A DNA stretch of 64,000 nucleotides, from contig JACEEZ010000381.1 of NCBI GenBank assembly GCA_016584305.1, forward strand, positions 62,001 through 126,000, given 5' to 3'. The notes under the pieces were generated by a model. The model was not told where the DNA came from. It saw only the letters and a list, made by a program, of their open reading frames with translations, and ran no database searches. A program made the translations under genes and the position numbers. Positions within the stretch are counted from its first letter, which is position 1; every line of letters begins with the position of its first letter. Positions 22,960 through 34,124 of the stretch are shown piece by piece. The DNA is from Chionoecetes opilio. Its lineage: Eukaryota > Arthropoda > Malacostraca > Decapoda > Majidae.

Positions 22960-23958
22960 CAATCAATCAATCATTGGGGGCATACGCCGGGGGGCGCGTC
23001 GCCTCGCCCACCCTACGACGCCACTCCCGGGGGTCACCACGCGCGAGTTCCCATGCAGGCTCCTTTCCCATACCAAGCAGCTCTCGACAAGAAACATCAA
23101 CTTGCCCCAGCCACGAGCCTTGTGGGCGCCCCCTTGGCCTCCTCCACGCCGGATTGTCTCTTACAGATACAACCCGATGGGAAGGATCGGTTTCAGGGTA
23201 GCGTGCCACATGCCCATATGGCCGAAGTTGGCGCTGACGGACTATGCAGGTAATAGGCCTCGATTCAGTCTCACGGTGCAATCGCTGATTTGACACGTAA
23301 TCATCCCAGCGATACCCCATGATTCTGCGAAGACACTTATTACCAAAGGCATTGATTCGTCTCTTCAAGTCACTATTTAGTGTCCATGTCTCACAACCAT
23401 AGAGTAAGACAGGGATCACAAGCGACTTGAAGATCCGGATCTTTGTTCTCCTGCACAGGTACCGACAACGCCAAATACTCCCGCTGAGCGAGTCCATAAC
23501 ACCGTGGGCTATGCCAATCCGCCGTAAGGCTTCTTGACGTGACCCGCCGTCATTATGGACTGCGCTACAAAGGTATGTAAAACTTTCCAAGATCTCAATG
23601 TCCTCGCCACACGCATGAACAGACTGTACTGCTTCATCTAGTAAGTCTCCAAACACCTGGACCTTGGTCTTGAGCCAGGAGACCTCAAGTCCCAAAGGCT
23701 TTGCCTCCTCGTGCAGCGCCTCGGGAGCCATCACCAGGACCTCCAGCGACTCAGCAAAGATTACTGCATCATCGGTAAAAACAAGATCAGTGATCTTGGT
23801 GTTGCCGACGGATGCTCCACAATCACTTTGATCTACAACCTTGTCCAATACCCAGCCCATACAAGCGTTGAAAAGTGATGAGGCAAGGACGCACCCTTGC
23901 CTCACTCCTGTATTCACAGGAAAGAAGCTGGATACACCTGCCCCACACTTCACAGCAC
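22960..23958 (-). mobile_element. RTE-type LINE, 5'-truncated copy 1
   Basis: Flanked by the 10-bp direct repeat TTTTGCTGAT (22950-22959 and 23959-23968). Minus-strand coding runs from about 23958 to a stop at 22967 without interruption: SAVKCGAGVSSFFPVNTG, GVRQGCVLASSLFNACM, then FTDDAVIFAES at the catalytic box, SWLKTKVQVFG, LLYGCETWTL and RRIMGYRWDD, ending PPAYAPND. The 3' tail is (ATTG)n (CAATCAATCAAT on the plus strand), typical of RTE elements. In the catalytic motif the usual FADD is FTDD here, while copy 2 keeps FADD. It lies inside a Penelope-like frame. Confidence 0.9.
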
Positions 23959-24146
23959 TTTTGCTGATGGTGATCACGAATCTGGTCTTCGTTTTCCGAT
24001 ATTATGTTCGAAAAGCAATTTTTGAGCCTTTGTAAGGTTATTTACCCCTGTATATATACAGTATAGTTTACGCCCTTATCACAACAAACTATTCTTCTTA
24101 CAGAGAATTATGTATATCAAAATATTATTGCACATCGACTGATATA

Positions 24147-24216
24147 CAGGAGAACCTCGTTTAACCGGCATTTAAAACAACGGCAGCCTCAAAACAACGG
24201 CACTAATCGACCCAGG

Positions 24217-24264
<48 letters not shown>

Positions 24265-24489
24265 CCCACTGATAAACTCTGAAACTCTCTTCCTGTTTCT
24301 GTTTTTCCACTTTCCTATGACTTACATCTTTTCAAAAGAAGAGTAACAAGACACCTCCCGAACTAAATTGGCTCACCCCTCTTTTTTTATTTTATTCTCT
24401 TACTGTCTTCTTTATAGGGACTGGCAACTAAGCGGGCTTTGTGTTACCCATTTTTGTTGTGCCCTTGGCCAGTTCCTTGTGATGGGAAG

Positions 24490-24525
<36 letters not shown>

Positions 24526-24627
24526 ATTTTGGGGGATTCCATAAGAGTAACTCTCAAAACAACGGCAAAATGAGTTATCCGGCATGCGCTCCCCCCCCCG
24601 AGGGTGCCGGATAAACGAGGTTCTCCT
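24147..24627. mobile_element. pogo/Tigger-type (Tc1/mariner) MITE
   Basis: The ends GGAGAACCTCGTTTAACCGGC and GCCGGATAAACGAGGTTCTCC are near-perfect inverted repeats, flanked by TA on both sides. Subterminal AAAACAACGGCA is repeated near both ends. This end sequence is characteristic of Tigger-like elements. The middle is filled by poly-T, a LINE 3' end and poly-A. Confidence 0.75.
24265..24490 (+). mobile_element. LINE family A 3' end, short copy
   Basis: Nearly identical to 6118-6340 (TTTTCAAAAGAAGAGTAAC, ACACCTCCCGAACTAAATTG, TTGCCAGTCCC-type end GGACTGGCAACTAAGCGGG). It is preceded by a 46-base T run and followed by a ~40-base A run. Confidence 0.9.
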
Positions 24628-24662
24628 TACAATTATTTATGGTAAGATTTTTATGTATGTCC

Positions 24663-24811
<149 letters not shown>

Positions 24812-24829
24812 TTAATAACCTGCCCACTA

Positions 24830-25385
24830 AAGATGCAAGTTACCCCTTAAATTTGTTTTCTTTATTCGACCGTCACGGGGCCCCGCCCACTTTTGCAAAC
24901 CTATTAGGGAAAAAATAATTCGCGGCCCGGGGGCCAGACCCGGCCCGAGAAGGCCTAGCGTCCGGCCCGCCACCCTGCTCGTCATTAGCATTGCAATCCG
25001 GCCCGCGAAACCCAAGCCAAAAAATAAATAAATAAATTCTGCTAAACAGCATCTGCCGGCAAATACTGTTTGGCAACTCTGCGCTCCCCGTCGACTCACT
25101 CCGCCTGCGCGATCCTGCCAGACGCCAGTGTCCGTTGTACATTCGCATTGAGATTAGGTACGCTTTGTGGTCAGTTGGAAAATAGACTGCCACAAGTAAG
25201 TGAAATTTTTTTTTTTTTAAATTCAATCCGTTATTATGTTATCAGTTATTATGTCATTATGATGTGAATTGGTGTCCCTGTGTAATTATGTAATTTTAAT
25301 AGATATATACTGAACAACAAACAATTACAAATAAAATAAGCTACTTTTTAACTTAAAAGCTCAATTACAATTACAACTAGGGGGG
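24830..25385. other. GC-rich then AT-rich spacer, possible hAT remnant
   Basis: 24875-25015 is full of GGCCCG/CGGGCC motifs of the sort seen at hAT ends, but no matching terminus was found. 25320-25385 is AATTAC-type repeat. No gene is seen. Confidence 0.35.
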
Positions 25386-25790
<405 letters not shown>

Positions 25791-25904
25791 ATTACAATTA
25801 CTTTTAATTTAAAAACTCAATTACAATTACTCAAAAAATGTGTAATTAATTACATTCAAATTAAATTACAATTACAATTACTCCAAGCCTGCTCTTCCCT
25901 CCAA

Positions 25905-26638
25905 GTAAGACCTTCCTCCATCAGAAGAACCTTCCCCACGCTGATCACTTCTCCGACCCGCGATGGCTTGCTCGCCTGGCCCTGCTCACGGACATCACTA
26001 CGCAACTGAACGCCCTCAACGTGAAGCTGCGAGGCAAAGACATTCTCGTGACAGACATGCACACGCACATCACCGCCTTCGAGGTTAAGCTGCGCTTGTG
26101 GGAGGCTCAGTTGGCTAATGGTCAGTTTGTGCATTTTCCTCTCCTTACTGCTTGTGCTCCTGACGACGTGGACCTGGACACTTGCGTTAGTGTCGTCGGC
26201 TCTCTGCGGGAGGAATTTGCCTCCCGTTTCGCAGGAGTCAGTCTGCTGGCTGCGGGCTTCAAGTTGTTCACTGCCCCCTTTGACTTCCCCGTGGACGACG
26301 CCCTTGCCCCCCTGCAGGTGGAGTTGGTGGAGCTGCAGTGCAACGATCAACTGAAAGCGAAGTTCCGCACCTCTTCTCCGCTGTCCTTCTTCCGCGACCT
26401 CGTCCTGCCTTGTAGCAATTTTCCAAAATACATTGCACATGTTCAACGCATCGTGGCCATGTTTGGCAGCACCTACTGTTGCGAACAGCTCTTCTCTAAA
26501 ATGAAGTACACGAGGTCTCACTTTCGCTCCCAGATCTCGGACCGCTACCTCAATGACATTATTCTGTTGTCTACCTCATCCATCGAGCCGGACATTGAAA
26601 CACTTCTTCATGGCAAGCAGCACCAGCCGTCTCACTGA
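25905..26638 (+). pseudogene. hAT transposase, C-terminal fragment (GTF2IRD2/ZBED-like)
   Basis: A frame open from about 25905 to the stop at 26638 (244 codons) without breaks: TFLHQKNLPHADHFSDPRWL, LALLTDITTQLNALNVKLRG, then the C-terminal dimerisation region ending VAMFGSTYCCEQLFSKMKYT and LSTSSIEPDIETLL. This matches the hAT transposase domain as found in GTF2IRD2-like and EPM2AIP1-like proteins. The BED finger and the N-terminal catalytic Asp are absent. Downstream, CTGGCCCTTGG...TTGCCCGCCTCTG at 26730-26756 reads as the 3' terminal inverted repeat (CAGAGGCGGGCAA inwards). Codon composition is notably GC-rich relative to flanks. Confidence 0.8.
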
Positions 26639-26759
26639 TTTGTATGTTTTTCTATAAAATTCTTGTAAATAGTCACTTTGGGGTTTTCGTTTGTCCCCGT
26701 GGCCCACGGGCTGCTCCCGAAATTCTCATCTGGCCCTTGGTCTGAAAAAGTTGCCCGCC

Positions 26760-27604
26760 TCTGCCTTACATGCTATACAATGGGGTTTTTCTGAACATGT
26801 ATATATCAGGTATATCAATAAGCATACTCCTGATCATCAGCATTGGAATAAATGTCCATTGTAATAAGTGACAGCATTTCCTCTGTGGGTTAAACTCATT
26901 GCAACAGTACGTGTTATTTATATGCATGAATGCATGGACATGTAATGTATTTTCTAAACTCTTGTGTTGCAAGTCACTCACGCAAGCTAATTTTATATCT
27001 TCCTCTGATCACGGCAGATGTACTAGTAGAGAGTAAACTGTATCTGACAGCCTCTCTGAGTCTCTTTTTATAGACTTAGAAGTTAGAGAGGCTGAATGGG
27101 GGTTGGGCCTTGGAGGTGTGAATGAAGGTGTGGCATGACCCAGGTCAATATAATTAATCATCCCTAGGGACGTCAGTAGGATGTGACCCCCGTGAGAGGT
27201 CACGGCTGAGGTCCTAATCAGGTCAAAGTCCAGTCGTGATAATCCTCCTTGATGATAATTGTTGTGATAATCCTCCTTGAGGATTATCATGACCGGGTGC
27301 AAATGTGTCATGTGCTTTCGAAGACAGTCAAACCAAAAATCCGCAACTCTAAGTAAAAACAGCCCAAAAACCGCCAACCCACGACTACCGTTTCCCCCCT
27401 CCCCCCCTCCAACCTTTACTAAAAAGAACCCAATTGGGCTGGTAAACCACGGACCTGGCAACTCTGGTGGGCAGGCGTGCCGCAAAGCCCGTGAAACTCT
27501 CACACGGAGTGACATATGAGGAGCGTGTCTTGTCAAAACCCCGGGGATACTTGGGGGAAAAGTTTACTTTCCTGAGTAATTTCCCCCGTACCAAAAACGT
27601 TTAA
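26760..27604. other. No gene supported
   Basis: A 175-codon minus-strand frame (27536-27009) has no recognisable domain and overlaps C-rich repeat. A duplicated GATAATCCTCCTTGA block (27237-27290) and the block 27355-27460 (AACCCAATTGGGCTGG, CTGGCAACTCTGG) look like dispersed-repeat debris. Confidence 0.4.
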
Positions 27605-27895
27605 CAATATAAATGATATACTGTTATCTTTGGAAATGTTTTTTCTGCAAGATTATCACATAAAACACAGTTAAACACACTAAATAAATGCCATTATGAG
27701 TGAATAAATATGCATGAACAGTAAATGCAGGGTTTTTTTCAGTTAAACTCGTCATCATTTGAAATTTTGTGAGACAACTTCTACAATGGAGCATATCAAA
27801 AGAGGTGGAATTGTATTAACTTTCCATTGATATATTTAGTTTTCTGATCAATGAATTAGCACCATGCAAAAACTAGCGTTAACTAAATAAATGTG
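27605..27895. mobile_element. AT-rich palindromic MITE, single arm
   Basis: One arm of the repeat that also occurs at 34125-34905, 39560-39852 and 43300-44060. Landmarks are AAAACACAGTTAAACACAC, ATGCATGAAC, TTAGCTTTCCATTGATA-like and GCGTTAACTAAATAAATG, where it stops at the point at which the complete copies turn back on themselves. Confidence 0.75.
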
Positions 27896-28690
27896 CGGCG
27901 GCGGAGGTGAAGAGAGGCGAGCTTCTTGTACCCTACCTACCTACCTACACATACTCCCGCCACAATTTATATACCTCCCCTGGCACGCCAGTGTTAATTT
28001 CAGCAACCGCCTCGAAGATGTTTTACACTTTTACTGCATTGAGGACTTTGTGTAATATATTGTTGCTATAAGAATTATTAAAGACTGAGGGCTACCCATG
28101 CCAACAGATCAACGCTGGCTATGCAATGCATGCTGCCAGGCTACCTCGACACAGGTTTCATGTTGTCGACAATTTTTACCAGTTAGATATTTTTGTATTC
28201 CCAAGTATCTTATACCATCAGAACCCGAAATGTTTGCTGATTTCGAAACTGTGATCAAAAATTATATGTGAGCAATACTTGACGAATTACAGCGAGTTGA
28301 AGACAAAAATGTGAGAAATGTTTTTACACTAGTACCTATTTCTTTTTGCTATATTTCATAAATTACAAACAATTTTTCATTTTTATCGTATACTATATTG
28401 CACACATATTCCCTATAAAGGTCATGTAAGTGACAAACATCCTCACGACGCCACTGAAGCTTAATAATTTGAGACATAATGACACGCTTGGTGGCGGGTG
28501 CGTTGTGAGGCGCGCTATTTATCCCAAGATCTATAGACTTTTAAAGTGTGACCTGGACGTGGAATAAATGCCAGAGGTCAGATTCAGGCCGTGAAATTGA
28601 GTTACTTGAGGGGTGGATGTGGTGTGTAGAGTGGATGGTAATGATAAGGTGTGTGGAAGATTTGGTATGACTTGCAACGGAGATTGGAGT
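27896..28690. other. No gene seen
   Basis: Mixed composition, with a small (CTAC)n at 27930-27946. No frame or repeat boundary is convincing. Confidence 0.4.
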
Positions 28691-29055
28691 GAACTGTGGA
28701 GTGGTGGACTTAGCAGCACTGAGATGGTTAGGACACTGGAGAGGATGGATGAGAGTGAGATGATAAGAAGGATATAATATAATAGTAGAATAGATGTTTA
28801 AAGTGTGAGAAGACGATCCCCTGTTGAATGGGAAGATAAAGTGTTGGAGTAGTTATGCGAGAGAATGAGGGCATGTGGGTGGGCATGAGAGCTATCACAA
28901 ATAGGGTGGTAAAGGATTGGAATGGACTCAGTCGTGGGGTATTTAGTGCAGAGTCAATAGGGAGCTTTAAAAGGAGGCTGGACAATATCATGGATGGGGA
29001 TGAAAGGTGGAAGTAGGTAGTGTTAAGTAACAGGAACTACACGTGCTCATTTAAC
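28691..29055 (+). mobile_element. LINE remnants (two families abutted)
   Basis: 28700-28860 in broken frames reads like the end of an RTE/endonuclease-type LINE (LRWLGHVERMDESEM-like, RRRSPVEWEDKV-like; several shifts). From 28895 on, the sequence matches the 3' end of LINE family C at 36053-36200 (CACAAATAGGGTGGT, GATTGGAATGGACTCAGT, ATCATGGATGGGGATGAAAG-like, CAGGAACTAC). Confidence 0.65.
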
Positions 29056-29593
29056 ATTATTTTACATTGCTTCTGGCTCTCAATTCGGATTCTACGCTGC
29101 TCTGCAAACTCAATGACTTCACTCCTTCTTTCTCAATTACCATAACTTAACTTTAACTCACAGTAACCATCAGGTTTCTCCTCACATACACAGAATTGAA
29201 CTCGCCATCAAATTTAGTCATAATCATGACAATCAGTCCTTTAAAGGCATACATTAAGTGCATATATCTCACTAAAAACATTCCTTGAAAATTTTTAACC
29301 CCATACTTTGTTTTCCCCAGCGAGAGATAAATTGTGGTAATTATTAAAAAAAAAAATGTTGCTTCTTATTTCCCTTTGGTACAATTTTCTTCAGCTAAAC
29401 AGATCCACTTAATCTTGAACGGTATTTTATCACCAACACACTGAACCCGGCAGACTTTAAATGAGAGATAGGATATTTTATTGACTTTGCTTCAAATGTA
29501 GTGTTATTACTGTATGTTGGAAGTAAAATGTGCTACTTCGAGATTAGATTTATGTGTAATGCATTAATGAAGCAGATTTACGTAAGTCGTGTT
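29056..29593. other. No gene seen
   Basis: AT-rich, without frame or repeat signature. Confidence 0.4.
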
Positions 29594-31267
29594 ATCTGAT
29601 CCAGATCAGAGAACAGAATATCATAAGGTAAGATAGTGTGTTTAATATTCCGCAGGAGTTGGCGGGTTCCACAGGCCTTACAGCTTGCTTTTTCTCTATT
29701 ATTTTCGGCTCAGTATAATGTGCAGTACCGTAGATAACACTAAAGTCGCCAGGACAACGTTTTTTCGATTTACAGATGTAGGTGCGGGTTTGCTATGCAC
29801 TGGTAGGCATGCACTTTGGTCATGCAGTGGCTGGAATAATCAGTCGGATTACCTTTTCTTGATTTATTAAAGGATAACAACAATATCTTTCATTCACTTG
29901 TAGTATTCAGGGACTCTCACTTTCACTCTCGCTCCACGTATGTTTCACTCGTAATGTTGGTCTTTGCCCACGGGTCACGTGTGGGTCTATTGGAGACCTA
30001 AGCTTCTCTATCTCAGAAAGTGAGAGTCTTTTCACATCAAACCTATAACCATGACGTCACGTCACGTCACGTCTTGGATCTACCAATAACGAGTACACAA
30101 CACCAGCTTTTGTTTTTCCTTCTACCAATCAGGAAAGGCTTCTAAAGAGCTGAGCAAATGCTTTCCTAATCTAAACCTAAATCTTTGTGATGACAAGCAG
30201 GAAGAGTTATCGGTTTCAGAGCCACTCCGGCGTTACATTTTTTCTCTCTCTCTCTCGCTAATTCATCATTCTAGCTAGCTTATTCCTATTCTATATATCC
30301 TATTCCTATATAGCTTATTCAGACTAAAAGACCTATTACACAGACGTCTGGTGGCGTTAATACTTACATTTCTACATCCATGATTTCAGAAAAGTTAGAA
30401 AGGGCTATCTGGAAAGTCTGTGTCATTTTGTGTGTTCATCTGTGTCATATTATGGCTATAAATGAACAAATTACCAAAATATCAACCGATTGGCGACCTA
30501 CACTAAGATCGCCAGCTAGTGTTTATGTTCTGAGTGTCCTCCCGCCGTCGTCATCGCCCGAAAAAAAAACGAGTAGCGAAATTTGGAACCGTATATACTT
30601 GCAAATACAAAGTATAAAACAACGCTGAAACAGGGTAGATTATACAGTCATTACGAGCGAGCGCGAAGCGCTCGCGAGTCCTCACTGGATACGAGATTTT
30701 TCGGGATAAGCGGCCGACTCGACCTGACCGACCGTCACGCTTTTCAGGAGCTTATATCTTTGGAATCCCGCTTCCGATTGACAAACGGTCTTCGTCATCT
30801 GATAGCCCCATTTAATCCCTATTTGTGCTGGACATGTTTTGTTTCACGTGAGGGGTCAGCATGGCGCGTGGCGCGTGCCGCGTGAGGGGTGTTAGACAAC
30901 GTTATCTTGCTATAGCTGAGAAACGGCTGTACTGACTAAGTTGAAATTTGGTGTGTGGTTTGAAACCATACACCTAGCAATGTCACACAGGTCAAACTCC
31001 GGGTGACGCTGCACGTGCGCACGTGCGGCGGGTTTCTACGGGCTCGCTCGTCCTTCGCCGATTAAGGCGTCTTACTGGTGATATAAACTACGGTGTATCA
31101 TCTTCAGTGGCACATACAAATCAGTAGTGATGCTATAATTCGCAATATATGCCACCTGGCGACATTAGTGCAGGTGGCGACGAAAGTGTTATTTACGGGA
31201 GTTATTCACTTGCGGAAACCAAAAAATATAGCACCTTTTATATGGAAATATTGCGAATAAAAAGGTG
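29594..31267 (+). repeat. Direct duplication, copy 1 (interrupted twice)
   Basis: The segments 29594-29775, 30341-30650 and 31079-31267 match the continuous copy at 31275-31980 in order (for example ATTCCGCAGGAGTTGGCGGG, CGGCTCAGTATAATG, AACGCTGAAACAGGGTAGAT, CATCTTCAGTGGCACATAC). Between them lie about 565 bp and about 428 bp absent from copy 2. The second insert begins ACGAGCGAGCGCGAAGCGCT and has GGGCTCGCTCGTCC near its other end, a partial inverted repeat. A third diverged copy lies inverted at 44085-44640. Confidence 0.85.
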
Positions 31268-31274
31268 AGAGATA

Positions 31275-31980
31275 ATGATCCAGATCAGAGAACAGAAGAT
31301 CAGAAAGTAAGATAGTGTGGTAAATATTCCGCAGGAGTTGGCGGGCTCCACGAGTCCACAGGCCTTACAGCTTGCTTTTTCTCTATTATTTTCGGCTCAG
31401 TATAATGTCCAGTACCGTAGATAACACTAAAGTCGCCAGGACAACGTTATTTTCGATTTACAGACGTCTGGTGGCGTTAATACTTACATTTCTAGATCCA
31501 TGATTTCAGGAAAGTTAGAAGGGGCTATCTGGAAAGTCTGTGTCATTTTGTGTCTTCATCTGTGTCATATAATGGCTATAAATGAACAAATTACCAAAAT
31601 ATAAACCGAGTGGCGACCTACACTAAGATCGGCAGCTAGTGTTTATGTTCTGAGTGTCCTCCTGCCGTCGTCGTCGCCCGAAAAAAAAACGAGTAGCGAA
31701 ATTTGAAACCGTATATACTTGCAGATACAAAGCATAAAACAACGCTGAAACAGGGTAGATTATACAGTCATGATATAAACTACTGTGTATCATCTTCAGT
31801 GGCACATACAAATCAGTAGTGATGCTATAATCCGTAATATATGCCGCCTGGCGACATTAGTGCACGTGGCGACTAAAGTGTTATTTACGGTAGTTATTCA
31901 CTTGCGGAAACCAAAAAAATGTACACCTTTTTATATAGAAATATTGAGAATAAAAAGGTGAGAGATAATGTATAAATAAT
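31275..31980 (+). repeat. Direct duplication, copy 2 (uninterrupted)
   Basis: The continuous version of 29594-31267, ending AAAAAGGTGAGAGATAATG in both copies. It has no open frame with known domains, so it is likely an element or satellite-like unit. Confidence 0.85.
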
Positions 31981-31994
31981 CAAACTGAAGTTGA

Positions 31995-32540
31995 TTAAAT
32001 GCACACTGCCTCCTGAAGGAGAATACCATGCCACCGCTTTATGCTGAGAGACCGTGCTACCCCGAGAATGTGGGGTGACAGGCTGCCTCCTGACGTAGAA
32101 CAACATGCCGTCCCTACGTGGTGAGAGGCCGAGTTGCCCCGAGGTCTCATCTCGGTGGCCTCGGTTGGCCCCCTTGACTGAGGAATGTCAGGCTGCCTCC
32201 TGACGGAGAACAAATTTAATGAGCGCGCTACTTTTTTGTGAGATGCCGTCATACACAGATATTGTGGAGTGACAGGCTGCCACCTGACGAAGAACACCAT
32301 GCCGTCAGATCTTGGTAAGAGGTCGCGCTACTCTTTCACTGAGAAAGGCAAGGCTGCCTCCTGTCGAAGAACAAAATGCCGTCGCTACATAGGCCTCTAT
32401 ACCCCGCAACTGTGCAAGGACAGGGTGCCTCCTAACGGAGAACAACGGCAGTTGAGAGGAACAACAGGCAGTTGAGACTTGAGAGAGGCTACGCTACCCC
32501 GTGACTGAGGGGTGTCAGGCGGCCTCCTGGCGGAGAATAA
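31995..32540 (+). repeat. Degenerate ~80-bp minisatellite
   Basis: The motif CAGGCTGCCTCCTGACGGAG followed by AACA(A)CATGCCGTC and GAGAGGCCGCGCTACCCCG recurs about seven times with point changes and small inserts. The array resumes at 33269-33350 after a MITE. No coding constraint is visible. Confidence 0.85.
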
Positions 32541-33265
32541 GGCCCGTACCGAGAGTCATGACGGTAAGCGGTAGAACGACGAGCGGCAGACCTTCGCTTA
32601 CCATAAGAGGGATAAAATACCCTGTAATTTTGGAACGAAGAGCAGGGACGAGGTTGGCGGTCACGGTTGGAGACACGGGTATCCCTGTGTCTTCACGCAA
32701 CCTTCGATGAATTTTTATTACATTCCTAATCTGGAGGGATTAAGAGATATGTTAAAAATGTTCTTGCCAATATGTATTTAAGTATAAGTATAAGATTATT
32801 AGGTATTACATATGCGGCAATAAGTGATTTTAATGACAATAATGAAGGAGGTTCATGATAGAGGGGTGGGTAGCGGCTAGAGCCGTCGCCATCATGAAGG
32901 TCGCTGCCAGAACCCGCCAGGACGGTTCTCTTACCGCATATGTTCACATGAGCGGTAGAGAAACTTACGTATACACGCCTCTACTGCTAATTAACTCCAT
33001 TAAATATATATTTCATCAACTTCATAGCCGATCGCAACGTTTCTGTTGATGTTTTTGATGAGTATAAGGGTAAATTCGCATTATACACTATTTTAGTCGT
33101 ACGGCTGGCTACGCAGTTTGAAGCAGCACTGTTGCCACTCTATTGTCGCAGGCGTGATATCTCAACCAACCTCCACTGTCGACTCTCGGTAACAAATTGA
33201 AAGTATGCCGCTCGTCGTTACCTCGCTGTTCGTCCCTCTACCGCCTTCAACTCTCGGTACGGGCC
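32541..33265. mobile_element. PIF/Harbinger-type MITE inside the minisatellite
   Basis: The ends GGCCCGTACCGAGAGT and ACTCTCGGTACGGGCC are perfect 16-bp inverted repeats and TAA flanks both sides (32538-32540 and 33266-33268). Inverted similarity continues about 80 bp inwards (GACGAGCGGCA blocks). Excising the insert and one TAA joins GGAGAATAACATGCTGTCG, the local minisatellite consensus. A 3-bp TWA duplication is the Harbinger signature. No transposase. Confidence 0.85.
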
Positions 33266-33268
33266 TAA

Positions 33269-33595
33269 CATGCTGTCGTTACATTTTGAGAGGCTGCGCT
33301 GCCCCGTTACTGAGGAGTGAAGGCTTGCCTCCTGACAGAGAACGCCATGCCCTGTAGGCTATACTACATGCAACCGTAACAGCAAAGCTAAGCTACCTTT
33401 ATTTACAACAAGAAGATTCGTCTCTCATCGAGTGTGCTTATATTCACGTATACTGTGTAATAAGACGCATAAGGTAGGTATACTTAATAAAGACAGTGAA
33501 GATTAGAAAAAAAATTATAAATAATGAAACTGAATAGTTAAATAGACAAAGAGTATCTACGGGCTAATGAATCAGACAAAAAAATCCTTGGCCGT
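33269..33595. other. End of minisatellite and AT-rich spacer
   Basis: 33269-33350 completes the interrupted monomer and one more unit. Beyond 33360 no feature is recognised. Confidence 0.6.
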
Positions 33596-34124
33596 GGGGT
33601 GAGCCCGGTGAGGCACGAGCTGGGAACAAGCTCTTGCCTCTCCGCGAGGGTGGCAAAAATTAAGAAAAGACATCGTACATCTGGCGCGCTACTATGGCAT
33701 CGTGAGACACGGGATCACACTCCTCTGGGGCATGCGCAGATGCAGAACGTCCCATTCCTTAGCACTTTCCTCCTCGTCGAGCCACATCGGGACCTTTTCT
33801 CCACGAGTAGACGCAGTGGCGGTTCTACAGGGGGGGCCAGAGGGGGGGGGGCCATGGCCCCCCCAAGATTTTAGGCTTGCCCCCTGCCTGGCCCCCCCAC
33901 TTTCAAGCCGCGATCGTGGCCCCGTAGCAAGCTGGTCGCAGCGGCCGCCGCCGAGCACAACCAAAGCCTTCTCTATGTAAAAGCCTGCGTCTGGGAGAGC
34001 GGGATGGACGTGACGTCAGTAGCAGAGTCTGCTCCACAAGTCAGTAAGAGCCGAGCTTTCAGCGAGTGAGGATGTACGGGCGGTACGGCTCTCATTGCAC
34101 CCACCTTTCACCCACTGTTAACTC

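Larger units (their letters stand above)
22335..24050 (-). mobile_element. Penelope-like retroelement, 3' part, split by an RTE LINE
   Basis: On the minus strand a frame runs from about 24050 (KAQKLLFEHNIGKRRPDS), stops once (TGA), is cut by the RTE insert, and continues in the same frame at 22949 to a stop at 22677. The C-terminal part has FEVREGHFFENHILI, DFSILCKANYPSDTKLLES and IHIKHLSPDLNNQ, typical of the C-terminus of the GIY-YIG endonuclease of Penelope-like elements. The catalytic GIY-YIG start and the RT are missing. About 280 bp downstream is a hammerhead-like motif, which Penelope-like elements are known to carry in their terminal repeats. Confidence 0.75.

Noticed and set aside
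27009..27536. 175-codon minus-strand gene
   Set aside because: No domain, composition driven by C/G runs, no splice or start context of note.
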